A program made the translations under genes and the position numbers. DNA of 64,000 bases from assembly GCA_013397435.1 (NCBI GenBank), contig VZRG01000031.1, positions 1,058,609 to 1,122,608 on the forward strand, given 5' to 3'. This stretch comes from Erythrocercus mccallii. Taxonomy: Eukaryota > Chordata > Aves > Passeriformes > Dicruridae. This document shows, in pieces, positions 26,001 through 38,613 of this stretch. How positions within the stretch are numbered: position 1 is the stretch's first letter; each line of letters begins with the position of its first letter. The notes beneath the pieces were generated by a model that worked only from the letters and a program-made list of their open reading frames with translations, was not told the DNA's origin and did not search any database.

Positions 26001-28021
26001 GTTTCTCAAGTAGGAAAATCTCAAAAAAAACCACAGCTAAGGTTCAATTCATATGTAAAGTCAATGTCAAATTGTTTTATAACAATTTCATATTGTTCTT
26101 TCATCCTGTTCTTCTACTCCACCAAATCAAATGATAATGAGAAATAAGGGGCAAGAATGCAAACTACCAATGGCAAACAAATACAGTAAATAACAGAATG
26201 CACACACCCAGGTGCCTATATTTTTAAAAGTCTCTTGAATAAGTGCTTTCAAAGGAAACAGTAAGTTAGAGTTCTTTTAGAATAACATAACATTTGAGTT
26301 TCTGGGCACAAAAGGGAGAAGAAAGTGAAGCAAAATCTGGATATTTGCCGCAAAGCATTAACCACATTCCTTCCAATAAAAAATATTGAAAGGAAAATAT
26401 GTAAAGGACCAAGCTCGGAGATATAACTTGAAATTGTAAAGGCTATATCTCAAAACACGCCTTATCTATTTAAAATACACTGATGTCATCTACCACCTTG
26501 ATGATATTTATAAACCCTTTTTCTCTTTTATTCTGTCATTTTATTTTAGATTCATGACTTTTCCCAGTCTTCAGTCCTCCACTAAGAAAAATAAAAATAA
26601 AAAAACCCCTCCCAACCTTAGAAATCTGAAAATGCCTATTCAACCACCTTCAGCCTTATATGAACCTTTCTGCAAGTTACTGGAAGAATAAAGAGCCAGG
26701 CAATCTTTAAAACATCTTAATTGTTCTCTGAGTGTAATAGAACCCTCAGGAGACATGACCCTAAGTTGGCTGTAAATCATATTTGATTCCATGGACTGTG
26801 CTATTTCTCCCTGTCTATGGTGCACATATGACATGAAAGTAGATTATTAAATCACACACATGCTTATTTTTCAAACAGATCTTATGACTCCCATCCTTTT
26901 TTTCCCCCGTCTTTTCTTTTTCCAGAGAAAGGCAGGAAGTGAATATGAAAATGGCAGGGGAACAAATGGTTTCTTGAAAATTAAAAGGGGGTGAGAAAAC
27001 AGTAATTAATCTGCCATAGCTCTTACAAATTTTTTCTAAGAAGGCCTAGTCAATCAATCTTCTTCCAATCTGTCTACCATTGTCCTTTTACCACCATTAT
27101 ATCATCCATTCGCCCACAAACTCATTTACCAGTTGTCTCCCTTCCTTTACTGAATTAAAACTCTGCCAACCTGAAATGGTTCAAAATCTCCCTCCAAGTT
27201 ATGCCAAACAGCTTCTCAGAAACCTCAGGCACACACCTATCCTCTAAGCTGAGAACAACTTCTCTCCTCATTTAACCTTGCGGAGCTCAGCACCACACCC
27301 TTGGCTCTGGGCCAGCACAGGAACCTTCTCTGTCAACAACCTGAGCACACCAGAACACCGTCCTCTAATACACATAACCAACCCTCAGAATCAGAGGGCT
27401 TCCTTTTTAATGAGACAGTCCTTACTGAATTTAGAAGAATTCATCTGCTGAGAGTCCATGATCCTCTTTGCAATTAGCATTGAAAATAGAATAGTAAAAG
27501 TAACAGGAAGAGAGAACTAAAGATCCTAGCCTTTGCCCCTGTAGAGAGCAAAGAAAGCTACCTTACCAAAGCTTGTATCTCCTCTGTCTTATGTTTGTAG
27601 CTATAAGGTAAAGGGTTTTCTCGCCAGCAGGGTGATCTTTAAAGGGATGGAAAAGCTCCAAACCTGAAAATATTGGCCTGTTATAAAAATATAATAACAA
27701 GGTAATAGCTGTGACTTAGTTTAGCAAATTTACAGTAATCATCTGCCCCTCTTCTACTCTGCACACATTGCACCTGCTCTGTCCACAACAGTAGTGTAAA
27801 TGGGATTGTGAGGCAGCAACCAACCAGAGTGAGAACAATCAACCACCTCTAGTCAAAAAATTGTGTTTATAAATCTGTATGCAAGTAGGTTTATGGACAA
27901 AAAACCCATGGGGCTAAATTCATGCGTGTGTTATTGTGTTAGAAACATTTTCTAGGAAACTGAGTTGGAATTATATGGTGAAAATCTCAGGCACCAATTA
28001 CAACACTGGAAATAATATTTA
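20065..28021. other. No gene supported; long single-copy-looking DNA
   Basis: At 20065-21400 several 80-127 codon frames overlap on both strands in a slightly GC-richer patch, but none has a recognisable product. A C-rich stretch at 27186-27380 could be a decayed repeat but shows no LTR ends. (A)n/(AAAAT)n runs occur at about 26587-26606. Otherwise nothing is visible. Confidence 0.5.
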
Positions 28022-28225
28022 AATGTAAGAAGCAGTTTTTCTGCCTTTAGAGTGATCAAACACTGGAATCAGTTACAGAGGGTGGTGTACTCTCCATCCT
28101 TGGAGATATTCAAGCCTCCAAATGGACGTGGTTCTGGGAAACTTGTTCTAGTCGATGCTGCCCTGAGACAAAGTTGGGTCTATCTGGTCTCTAAAGATCC
28201 TTGGCAACCTCAGCCACTGTTATTT
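28022..28225 (+). mobile_element. CR1 LINE 3' fragment, old copy
   Basis: This matches the 3' untranslated end of avian CR1 retrotransposons. The landmarks in order are GTGATCAAACACTGGAATCAG, a CTTGGAGATATTCAAG block, a CTCTAAAGATCCTTGGCAACC block and the terminal CTCAGCCA. It is heavily diverged and has lost a clean terminal octamer, so it is an ancient 5'-truncated insertion without coding capacity. A 67-codon frame over it is incidental. Confidence 0.85.
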
Positions 28226-28263
28226 TTGGTTCTTTGGATGACCTTTGTGCTCTAGTACTTTCT

Positions 28264-28350
28264 CAAGGACAAATGCATCTGCCACGAGGTCAGACCATAG
28301 GACTATATACATGCAGTCTGTGGTCAGAAGCGACCAGCGTAAGACAAAGA
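28264..28350 (+). repeat. Possible remnant of an ancient amniote retroposon
   Basis: The stretch AGGTCAGACCATAGGACTAT followed by GGTCAGAAGCGACCAG resembles an old interspersed repeat seen across reptile genomes (AGGTCAGACCA...CAGTGACCAG pattern). It lies directly downstream of a CR1 copy. The match is short and recalled from memory, so it is weak. Confidence 0.25.
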
Positions 28351-30789
28351 AAACAGAGGTGTTTCTTTAAAGATCCTTGATGTTGTGTGCTGAAAGGGCA
28401 GGTGGAGGTTGAAGGAGATAGGGAAATGCAAAGGTGCACAATGGTGCAGAGTACTGTTGGTTCCTGAACATTGCCAGCTCATGCCTGGTTTTGAGATCTG
28501 CACTAGAGCATGGAAGCTGTGATTCCACCTTTTTGGTGCACAGCTGAAGCAGCAATGAATGCACTGTGGGCAGTGTTGGGCAGGGTAACAACATCCTGAG
28601 GCTGACCATGTCCTGAGGTGCCTTGCTGTCTCTGCAACTCCAAAGGGAATCTAAGGCAAAAGAATTCAATCCCTAAGACACTTGCCTTACTTAAGAGCTA
28701 AAGGCACTTATGTAACGTGGACTGGTAGGTGGCACAAATCCTCCTAAGGCCACACCACATCAGTTCAAGGCTCACTTTAATACTGCAAGTCTGGCCTCCC
28801 ATTTGAGGAGAACAGTGTTACCATTACAGACTCACAAACCAGGTGGGCTTTATAACATTAAAAACTTTTTCTGCAAGGAAAGCAGAAGGGTGGGAGATGC
28901 AAAATAAGTACTGAAAAAGCATAAAGTACCCACCAGGATTTCCTTAGCAGAGATTAAATGCCAGAAATTCAGTCAACACTCAGAGCAACTATGGAGCAGT
29001 ATGTCTTCAGTTCCCTTGAGAGCTCAGTTTAACCTGTTACCACTTTAATATTAGAATTAAATGAAGAAAATCAAGAAACCAACTCAGATTTGACCTCTGG
29101 GTTTTCTGTTCAATAAGTCCTGCATAGCCCAAAGGCACATAAACTAATGAAAATTATTAACCCACTAGCTGCTTTCTTAACATATGCTAGGTACAACATA
29201 AACATCCTGCAGTTTCAAGGCAGTTTATTTTGGTCCTAGGAAACATGTTATGTATCTCACTTCCCAGGAAGACAATGCAGTTCTGTGACATGAGGTTACA
29301 GTACAGATGGAATACTGGTTGATCGCATAATGGTCTCGTGTTGGAGAATTCAAACATGAGCTGTCTCTATAGATTGGAAATGCCTGTCTTACACCATTTC
29401 CAGGTTTGTTGTCACTCATAATATTTGAGGGAATGCCTCATGAACCAATAATGCATCTGTGCTGAAAATGTTCCACAGGAGCTGTCAACCATCCTATTAG
29501 CACACTCACTGACACTGGCCACAGTCTTAAAATAAAAAATAGAAATATTGAAGGATGTACTTGGCATTTTTCAATATTAAAATAATACATGAATGATGGC
29601 ATGTTTTCTGTTAAAAATTTAAAATGCAACTGTATCTACCTGAACTCACTTTGTAGACACGCATTAAGACACAGATATAACATCTGAAAATCTCTGAACA
29701 TATAAGTGAGTGAATTATAACATTCTATATTTTCAGTTGCTAATGACCATCAAAAGCACTATAAATACATACTTTATATAAAACTTAAAAACAGGTGGAT
29801 TTTTTTTGTCTTTAAGTTAAGTTTGTTTTTACCTTATCATTTATTCTTCAGAATATGGAGTTCTGAGGTGTCCAAGACACACTTGTACTGCTTCTTATCA
29901 AGCAAAATATATACAAATGCAGCCATTTTAAGGAATGCAACTTGATGACTTTCCAGAGTCTGCACTGTAATCTATGTACCTATCTTGGTGCTGTGTTATC
30001 TCAAGAATTATCTAAAAATACTACCATTTAATTGTCTTTAATAGTAAGTCACTGGGAACAAAACAGACTCCCAGTTTTAGGATAAAGCTTTTGTGACCAA
30101 TCTCTGAGGAAAAGATAGAAGCAAGCGATCTTTGTTTCCTGACCAATCCTACCCTTGCTATTCCTTGCCCACTATTCCAAAAGTGCCATTCTCTCACAGA
30201 GAGTCATGCTCAGTGTGGGAAAAAGCTTCATTTAATCAGGCTCATGCTCAGCAAGTTAAAAGCTTTGAGTAATCAGAGTGAAGGTATCGCAGTTCACCAC
30301 GCTAGAAGGACCACAGGACACTTGGGACTTTGCCGTCACAGCAGGGGCCAAGAAAAGGCCTCGCCTTGTTTATTACATTCTATTATATCCCTGCAGGAAG
30401 CATGACCATGGATTGGAGAGTGGGGTTACCACCTCTGAATCACATAGGTCAGGCAGACCATCAGTCAGCACTCTCCTCCTACCAAGAAGAATGCAAAACA
30501 ATGGTATTATTTACAAAAACATCCCTCATGTTTTCATGAACATGGTGTGGGAAAGTGAAGAGCTGCACTTTAATATTAGAGCTTAGAAAAGTCATGGTAA
30601 TATGAAAGTAGGTAGGAAATTATTTTTCATTCGTGAATATTCTTATTCTATTAGTAATTGTTTTCTAAACAAAAATTAGTAATGTGATGCCATTGCAAAG
30701 TGATAATTTTCTGGGTTGTCTACCCTGTGTAAGTCACAAGAGGTAATTCTTTGACTACATTTCTTAAGCTTTGGGGGTACATTGAAGTA
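28351..30789. other. No gene supported
   Basis: Holds 100-codon (28367-28669, minus) and 102-codon (30278-30586, plus) open frames without recognised homology. TCATGCTCAG occurs twice at about 30204-30251. No TE signature was found. Confidence 0.45.
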
Positions 30790-30868
30790 TGTAGGCTTCA
30801 GGAATTCACAGGCAGACTGAAGAGATTTTTGCCCCTGAAGAATGTTGGAAGGAAACAAGTTTATTTAG
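30790..30868 (+). other. Exon-like segment upstream of a 70-bp candidate intron
   Basis: An open frame reading LQEFTGRLKRFLPLKNVGRK and a few more residues ends in TTTAG|GTAAGAG, a strong donor. The segment is basic and amphipathic in character. The acceptor side (GTATGTAG or GGCTTCAG) has a weak pyrimidine tract, so the left edge is uncertain. If the following intron is removed, the frame meets a stop after one codon, so this could be a short C-terminus or a non-coding transcript. Confidence 0.22.
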
Positions 30869-30938
30869 GTAAGAGCAGGCAGAAGGGGAACACAATACAT
30901 TTGTTCTATTCCTTAACTTTGTTTGTCTTTTTTCCTAG
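30869..30938 (+). other. Candidate 70-bp intron
   Basis: It starts GTAAGAG and ends TTTGTCTTTTTTCCTAG. A good branch-site match, CCTTAAC, lies about 24 bases before the AG. All three intron signals are near consensus at a spacing typical of minimal vertebrate introns. No transcript evidence is available. Confidence 0.25.
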
Positions 30939-32087
30939 TTTGAATCAATCACAAGGCATTGTGATTTATAGGGCTTATTCTATCTAAAGCATCTGGAAAC
31001 ACTAGCTGCCAGATTGTCCTTTTCCTGGGCTTCAGCAGCAGCAATGGCAGCAGCATCCTTGCTGATAATTTGATCAGAGATTGGAAAGAAGTAGGCAATT
31101 CCTTTTGCAGCAGTGGAAATGGGGCTTGAACATTAGGACAAACCCCCCAAATGCAGCAAACTTCAATCAGATGGGGTGCAAAAATAGGTCATGTGCTCGT
31201 GGTTTGCAAGCTTCTTTCCTGGAAGCCTGTCAGACTACATCACAATTAGGGATAGCAGGGGCCCAGCTGACTATGCATCACCTACGATCTTGGACAGGGC
31301 AATCTCTTGTGACTCACAATTGATGCAGCTCTGGATTTCAGTGGTGATTTTACAACCTTGACTCCAGATGAATACTGAAAATAATAATTATTTTTGCTAA
31401 AAAAAAAATCCAGGGGAAAAAATAATTTATTCTAAATGCTTTGTTTTAGAAATAAAAAATATTTAGTTAATCTTGGTGTAAAATAATTCTGTAATTATCA
31501 TTATTTTTCTAAGCACACGTTAAGGGAAGCTACAATTTCTCTCTTAGAAAATATGGAACACTGTTAACTTAAAATTATTTTTCCAAAATATTTTCAAGTC
31601 AAATTGTTTATTAAAATTGCTTCTTTCTCAAAAGCAATATGTTCTTGGGTAAAACATGTAATTAAAAAGTTAACAATCAATGTTAATCATCACAAAGTAT
31701 AGAATTTCAATGGATTCAATGACAAGGCAGTTTTTTCTTCTAGTATTCATAGATCTTCTCCTATGTACAGCACACACAGGGAGGTCATGAGATAATGGAT
31801 TACTAAGGCCTCTAAGACAACACATTCAACATTCAACCTGACTGAAGTATTGTGATTTTGGCAAGTATCTACTTTTTCCAGTGGTATTATTAACACCTAT
31901 CCTAGACTGAGCTTGAGCTAAATCTGTTCATGAGCACAGGTCTCATTCAGGGCCTGCAACAGTGAAGAGATAATGATGTTATTGTAGATATTAAGCATTT
32001 TTACAAACACCAAATAGTCTGTAGCAATAGACTGTAGCAGATATTCAAATGTATCCATTAAATAATACCTTTTCTCCCAGTGTTTTC
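30939..32087. other. No gene supported
   Basis: AT-rich, with an 80-codon plus frame at 31081-31323 and a short GCAGCA-type run near 31034. No repeat was recognised. Confidence 0.5.
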
Positions 32088-32113
32088 AAACTACAGATGT
32101 AAACTACAGATGT
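32088..32113 (+). repeat. Perfect tandem duplication, 2 x 13 bp
   Basis: AAACTACAGATGT occurs twice head to tail without mismatch. Confidence 0.9.
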
Positions 32114-35100
32114 CATACCACTGAGATGAAACTCCTTTTTCAGCTTTGGAGAACTTATGAAATGTTTCCTGAAATGTTATTTCCATCTTTAACAGAGGAA
32201 TTGTTGTAAGGCCTTCTCTATATTCCAACATTTAAAAATTGATATGATCCCATTGGCATTTAAAGGAGCAGCTATGACCTATTCCCAGCTCACTAAACAC
32301 TCCATTGAGAATTCCAAATAGTTACAGATGACCCACAGCTCCCCTCAGTCCTTACCTTCCTTCATTCTGAGCAATGGTGGAAATTGAGACTCCTGTCACA
32401 CCAGCCTTTTCCAGTGCCTCTTTATATTAAGACAGGTCAGATGGGGTCACTGGTCTTTGATCTACTGTATTTCTTCATTCTTATTTTAAACTACCCAACC
32501 TTTCTCACATTCCCATAACTCATGACAATGAAAACAGTAGTTGTCTGCTACATAACTAATAACTTTTGTTCAGAGTGGGAGGGAAAACCAGCTTTATTTT
32601 AAATGCAGGATTTTCTATTGGAGAACCTAGCACTAATTGCTTTATATTGTGCTCTCATCTCACCTCTTACTCCAGGAATATCTACAGAGCACCTCTGTTT
32701 TCCCTTTGCGTGTGTCTACCCCTCTTCATTTCTGTGTAAGAGGAAGAAGCAGAACTTTGCTACCTTTGTGATTATTAGCAGCCCTGGGTTCATACTGATT
32801 AGTCCCAGTGGCACAGGGTTAATGAGTTAAGTGTGCTTATTCAATTAAGCCACCTCTTTGTTTTAGCTCACATAAATTTTAACCTGATTGCTTCAAAATT
32901 ACCTTTGGCACTATTCAGTAATAGAATAAATTGAATAAATTGAATCAAAAGAAAAATGAAAGCCTTCTTAGTTCTTAAGCATATGTGTACTTGATTTGCC
33001 CTCAGTAAAAATAAATGGATAGAAAGCTTAGTAGAGGCGTTCTGATTCTGAGTTGATCTACAGTTTACATCACGGAACACAGGCAAACTGGAATTGTTTT
33101 GGGTTCTGGCCTAATGTTTGGAAGAATTTGGCAGGCATACAAATTTTAGGTTGTTTTCAGTCAGTTACTCAGTTATCTATTTTCCTCAAAATGCCCTTGG
33201 ACTATACCTTACTTACAGTAACTACTACAGTGCATTAGTTTGAACAGAGGATGAATGAGCCATTTCACCGGAACACCTTTTTCTAACATAGCTGCAGAAA
33301 ATAGCAATTTACTTTCCTCAAAGTTGCATTTTTGGGACTATAAATTAGTAGTGAATGTCACACTGCAGTGTGGAAGACCAACTGATGGCTACAGTTAAGG
33401 CACAGCAGAACTCAAGGGTTTTTTTCATCTGTAAATAAGATGTTGAAAGAAAAGCCACTGGATTCCAGTCCATGGTTTCCTTCAGTGACTCTTTGGCATA
33501 CTAAAAAGGTATTTGATTTTGAATGCTGATTATCGTTGAGAAGCATCACATTTGAACCTCTCTGATTAAATGGAGGACTTTCATAATGGCATTACTAATT
33601 ACATTTGTATACACACTGACTGCCCTTAAAAATACCCTCTTAAGGTAAGATTCACCTCATCTAACATTAATCATTTAAAAATTAGGCACCCAGTCTCAGC
33701 CAATTATCTCAGCTGCCTGTTTTCAGTGAAGAGAGACAGACACCTCCAGAGCATGATTCATCCCACAAATCTTACAAGGGGATGAATATCTTGGTAGTTT
33801 GCTTCACTTATACTATGATGTCACCAAACACAATCAAGTGAAATTACTTCTGCCCTGAGTACAAATGAGAAGCTACATAAAAATTTAAAAAATCAAACAA
33901 AAACTAAAAAACACAGAAAACCCACTAAATGAATCAACAAAATCTTTCCAGTAATGGCATATGAAATGGGGTGTTATGAAAATTAATGCAATGCTATTCA
34001 TCCATTTTGTTTTCTTCACATAACAAGGATATTGTCCTTAAAAATGGTGACATTTTGATTATATTCAGTGGTGTAAAGAATGCCCTGACCTGAACAAAAT
34101 GAAGTTTTGTTACTACACAACTTTCGGTGGGCAAGCAATTTCAATCTCCCTGCATCCAAATGATTTGAATCCATTCTCTTGGGGATGATTGGTACCAAGA
34201 TTTCTATTGGATTGCAGTGATTACACCTTTGAAAATATCTGACATATTTTGATGTTTCGTCTAACATTTGTAGCTAAATTTCCAACTGGAGTATACTCAT
34301 TTTTGTTAGAAACTTCACGAAACCTTGCTGTTTGGTGACTTGCTGCTACTGGTAATGTCGCATAAAGGGACATTTACCTGATTCACTCCCTATACTGCAC
34401 ATAACCAGCCTTTCTTCTGGACTGTGTTCTTCTTAAACATATGCCTTTAAATCAACTTGTAACTTCCCTTAGGGAACATTCATTAAAAAAATATTTCACA
34501 GTAAGTGTTTCATGGAGCAAAATAGAGCATGTGTGTCCTGTAAAAACGTAAAATAAAAATATAAATTAAATCAAATCACATTAGGGTCCTGCATAGAATA
34601 AATTAAAATTAAAATACTCATAGAGATCAATTACTTATTTGGCAGTTTAATCTGGTCTAGGATCCAGAACTGATTGCTGAACTATCTCCTAGAAATGCGA
34701 TCTTCAAACTTCATCTTATTCACACAGAGACCTTGGCAGCACAAACAGGCAGTACATCACTCCAGCTGTATCTCTGCTGCATTGGCCTCTGGTTCTGAAT
34801 TACAGCATCTATCACATTCTGGCTTTTGCTTGCCAAGCTTTTAAAGGTGTGCTCTTGCTCACTGTACCTTATGAACAGCATTCCCTTCCATCATTGGGCC
34901 TGCTTTTGAAGTTTACTGATATCGACTTATAAAATATTCTTTCTCTGCATGCCTACCCCTCTGACTACTGTGTAACTGAGACATGCATGCATATCGCAAG
35001 TGTCAAGTCCCAGTTTGAAAGTGCTTTGTCTTGCTCATGCAGACTGTGAAAACTTCTGCCCATAAATATCTGAACCTCATATGCTTTTAAATCTAGACAC

Positions 35101-35195
35101 AATATACATCCTTTGGTTAAGATCTATTTATAATTAATAGGGTGACATGGACTGGCAGATTCTTCACTGGAAAGACTATAGACATAAACTCTATG
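32114..35195. other. No gene supported
   Basis: Short AATAAATTG doublet near 32926 and an A-rich low-complexity stretch at about 33878-33925. Open frames do not exceed 83 codons. Confidence 0.5.
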
Positions 35196-35215
35196 TATAT
35201 ATGTATACATATATA
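35196..35215. repeat. Perfect 20-bp AT palindrome
   Basis: Alternating TA/CA sequence, perfectly self-complementary and centred on GTATAC (35203-35208). Such runs readily form cruciforms but are common in AT-rich DNA. Confidence 0.85.
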
Positions 35216-35451
35216 TCTGGAGACATGTTCTATTCCTCTTTTCATTTTTAATGCCATCATATATCATATTTGTTTTTAAATGATGTTTTGCTTTGAATTT
35301 TTATTTTATAATATATAGATGAATTTTGCATGTTGACAGGAGCTGGCCTCAAAGTCACATTCTCACTCTTTAGCAACCTGATCATGAAGATATCCCTGCA
35401 GCTTTCAGTACCCTGTTGCTTTCTGTACCCTGTCCCTGGGTTTCTTTCTTT

Positions 35452-35456
35452 CATAT
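35452..35456. repeat. Left target-site duplication CATAT of the ERVL-like LTR
   Basis: Identical to 36041-36045. Five bases is the usual duplication size for ERVL elements. Confidence 0.55.
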
Positions 35457-35458
35457 TA

Positions 35459-36040
35459 TGCTGTTTTGGTTTAACCCCAGCCAGCAGTCAAGCCCTAGGC
35501 AGCCACTTGCTCAGTCCCCCACCAGTGGGACTGGGGAGAGAATCAGAAGGGTAAAAGGTAGAAAACTCATGGGGTGAGATTAAGACAGTTAATAAGGAAA
35601 GCAAAAGCCACACACACAACAAAACAAAATAAGGCATTAATTCACTGCTTCCCATGGGCAGGCATGTGTTCAGCCACCTCCAGGAGAGCAGAGCCCCATC
35701 ACACGTGATGGTTTATTTCAAAGACAAACACCATCACTCCCAATGTCCCCCTTCTTTCTCTTTATATACTGAGCATGATGCCATATAGTCTGGAATATCC
35801 CTTTGGTCAGTTTTGGTCACCTGTCCCAGCTGAGTCTTCTCCCAGCCTCCCATGCACTCAGTCTCCTCAACAGCATGGCTGTAAGGGAAAATAAAAGCCT
35901 TGGCTCTGTGAAAACGCTACTCAGCAATAACAAAAACATTTCTACATTTTCATCACTGTGCTCAGCATAAGTCCAAAACATGGCCTCACCCATACCAGTC
36001 AATGGGAAGAAAGGTAACTCTACCACAGACAAAACCAGCA
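35459..36040 (-). mobile_element. Solo LTR, ERVL-like avian family
   Basis: On the minus strand the element begins TGCTGGTTTTG and ends CCAAAACAGCA, so the ends are near-perfect inverted repeats starting TG and ending CA. Internal blocks (GCTGAGCACAGTG, CAGAGCCAAGGCTTTTA, GACCAAAGGGATATTCCAGAC) match what I recall of a widespread avian ERVL-type LTR. A TATA box (TATATAAA, plus 35761-35768) is followed about 50 bases later by the signal AATAAA (plus 35712-35717). CATAT flanks both sides (35452-35456, 36041-36045); two extra bases (TA) separate the left copy from the element, so the duplication is imperfect. No internal viral genes remain. It is a recombined, non-coding relic; the 74-codon frame over it is incidental. 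Confidence 0.88.
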
Positions 36041-36045
36041 CATAT
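36041..36045. repeat. Right target-site duplication CATAT of the ERVL-like LTR
   Basis: Immediately abuts the TG end of the LTR (minus-strand 5' end). Confidence 0.6.
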
Positions 36046-37407
36046 CCAAAATGTTGAAAATCACTGAAAGTAAATCACCACTGAATGTTCAGGATTTTTT
36101 TTTTCTTTAATTCTAATGTTGCAATTCAATGATTCATATACACTAGGCACCAAACTTAAACAGGAGTAATTGGGAAAAGTTAAACTCCAAGCCTGAAAGG
36201 AAATGCTGTAGTCAACCCACTCTATTCCTGTCCATTGATAACCAACTGTATGCCATGAGAGGCTCTGTCACCACCTCTATTTCTGGGCATATTGCCCAGT
36301 CCTCTCTTCTAGGATGTGTCCCTGGGGTTCCAACTCTGAGAATTACTCAGAGGCACCAACCTTCTTCCTCATGCTTTCTGCAGAGGAAGCACACAGGTGC
36401 ACCACAGAGTTGGAATTGAAAAGGTCTTAAGACTCCATTAGATCTTTTCTTTTAACCAACTGGGGTATAAATCTTTGAGCACACATTTCAAGAAAGGTCT
36501 CATTTGTGAAATAACCATATAGCTCTAAACGAAACATGCCTTAGAGTGCAAGTGCTGTTTCTCTTTATTAATAAACTAATTGATTGTGTATCCAGAATGG
36601 TATTTTTAATGTCAGTTTCTGACTTCTTTCAATGTTCAGTGATTATATAAAGAAATTTAAAAAGTATTAATAGGAAAGTTTTTGGAGCATGCAAGAGACA
36701 GGAAATCTACAGAACAGATTCTTAGATCTAAGCAGAAATAGTCAGAAACCACACCTACAGCTTATGATTCAAACTCTAATCATATCCACAACCCTTTTAA
36801 AAGAGAGAGAATGAAGGAAATAAGTTTAGACATTTCAGTGAGACACAAAAAGGAGCACATTTACTATCATTGTCCTCTTTCAGAAGCCCATAGAAAGGCA
36901 TCTGTGGGGAAATAGGGGATGTGAGATCTTAATAGCTGATCCTTCTCCAGAAAGAAGACAAATGAGGGTGTCTGGATCAATGAAATGTTTAATGAAAAAA
37001 ACATCTACAAAGCAAGTGGAATAGCAGACTGCTTGACCATTCAGTTAAAAGTGCATGACTTCATTTAGTAATTCACTAGATGCAAATAAATTAGATGTTT
37101 AAATTACCCCAGTGTTGAGAAGAAATGTTGATAACAAACTGAGCTCACACATAAAAATACTGGAACCTTACTCTATATTTTTGAAATCACATAGGCTTTC
37201 AAATAAAGGACAAAATTGAGTCCCAGGAGAATGGAAAATAAAACATATGCAAGCTGATGTACACCCAACCTAAGTTTTTGTGGCTCAAAACCATAGTGGT
37301 ACTTCTGGATGATTCATTTGCTGGGTGCAGCACTGAGCACTGGAAACAAAGTAATGTCTTAGATAACGTAAAAAAAGAGACTTCACCCAATTTTCCCTTC
37401 TAATAGT
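36046..37407. other. No gene supported
   Basis: Only short open frames and a T run near 36095. No repeat was recognised. Confidence 0.5.
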
Positions 37408-37499
37408 CATAGAATTATAGAATGGTTTGGGCTGAAAGGGACCTTCAAGATCATCTAGTTCCAACCCCTCTGCCATGGGCAGGGATACCTTTCATTAGA
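37408..37499 (-). mobile_element. CR1 LINE 3' end, relatively young
   Basis: The plus strand reads CATAGAATTATAGAATGGTT, then AAGGGACCTTCAAGATCATC and CCATGGGCAGGGATACCT. This is the reverse complement of the CR1 3' end, including two near-copies of the terminal ATTCTATG octamer. Only about 90 bp were inserted (extreme 5' truncation). Divergence from the remembered consensus is low, so it is younger than the CR1 copies at 28 and 46 kb. Confidence 0.93.
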
Positions 37500-37947
37500 G
37501 GTGAAAGCACTTATTATTGTATATTTATATATTAGATGTTAGATATACCAAGAGGTTCCTGGAAGAAACTTAAGTCTGCATTTTAATAACAAGAAAAAAA
37601 AAAAAAAGAAAGAAAAAAGAAAAAAATATTCTTGTCGCACTAAATTCAAATACAAAGTGAAAGACAACAGGTAGATACAATGTGAGAGGACGAGAAGGAA
37701 GGTGACAGTGACGATTATTACAATAAACAGTAGTCAACAATTACCTAGACATTCTTTAGCTTCCTATGCAAAATGTAGTACATCTGGAAGGCTACTAATC
37801 ATTATCTTTAGATCTGTCTTTAGTTCCTGTAATATAGCAGTGTTCTTTACAGCTACTTGGAAAATTATTTTCCCCAGTGGAGAAGCATAGAAAGCTTCTT
37901 CTTTTGTCTGTATGAAAAAAATTGAAAATAATTCACACATTTTGAAA
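37500..37947. other. A-rich low-complexity DNA, no gene
   Basis: Contains a purine tract of A runs broken by G at 37591-37627. Nothing else was recognised. Confidence 0.6.
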
Positions 37948-38012
37948 TATTAGGGCCTGATAGGGCCAAGCAGATCATCTAGCCTGACTTCTCATACATC
38001 TCAGGCAATCTA
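37948..38012 (-). mobile_element. Possible ancient CR1/L3-type fragment
   Basis: The plus strand contains AGATCATCTAGCCTGACTTC followed by ACATCTCAGGCAAT. This resembles the reverse complement of the 3' end of old reptilian CR1 subfamilies (GATCATCTAGTCTGACCTCC ... CACAGGCCA). The fragment is short and diverged. Confidence 0.4.
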
Positions 38013-38099
38013 TTTTCTGTTCATTATCTCTTTATTAATCAAAATAATAAATTTGAATTAATGAAGAGAGTTGTCTTGCCTTGATGCAGAAAAATTGGT

Positions 38100-38190
38100 A
38101 CACGAAGCTTCAAAAGGTACAAAGGTACAAAAGCTTTTGCTTTGTAAAGCATCTGCTTTGTGCATCTGCTTTTGCTAATTTGCTTTTCTG
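38100..38190 (+). repeat. Cluster of short imperfect direct repeats
   Basis: AGGTACAA and CATCTGCTTT are each duplicated, and the palindrome AAAAGCTTTT lies between them. It looks like local slippage and has no transposon ends. Confidence 0.5.
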
Positions 38191-38613
38191 CCTAACTATC
38201 CTGACTGTTAAATATTTTGATATCTTCCTAGTTTAAGTTTATCTGACTTCACCTGCCACTCATTTGTTGCAGTTTTGGTCTACTGTTAGATTTGAATGTT
38301 AATTGGTAGCTGGAATCACCTCCCAGGAATGTAATTCAGGGCACTTCTTAACCAACTTTTAAATAAATGAAGTTTCTCAGCTCAAAAATATTTCTCATTT
38401 TCAGAATAAATTTTCTTTTCTTTTTTTTCACTCTCACTCTTTAATCTCCTCCTGAAAAATTAGAGTCCATTTCTCAGTATGATGCTGCTTGTTCTAGATT
38501 ACAGCACACTTTGCTGTGTTAAATTGCACATCACTTGAATGAACCCACCTTGCTCTGTCCTCTCCTGGTTGTTATGGCAAATGTTGACACTTTTCTCAGC
38601 ACTAATTATTTTT

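Noticed and set aside
27186..27380. C-rich stretch suspected as an LTR
   Set aside because: No TG/CA ends, target duplication, TATA or poly(A) signal could be placed.
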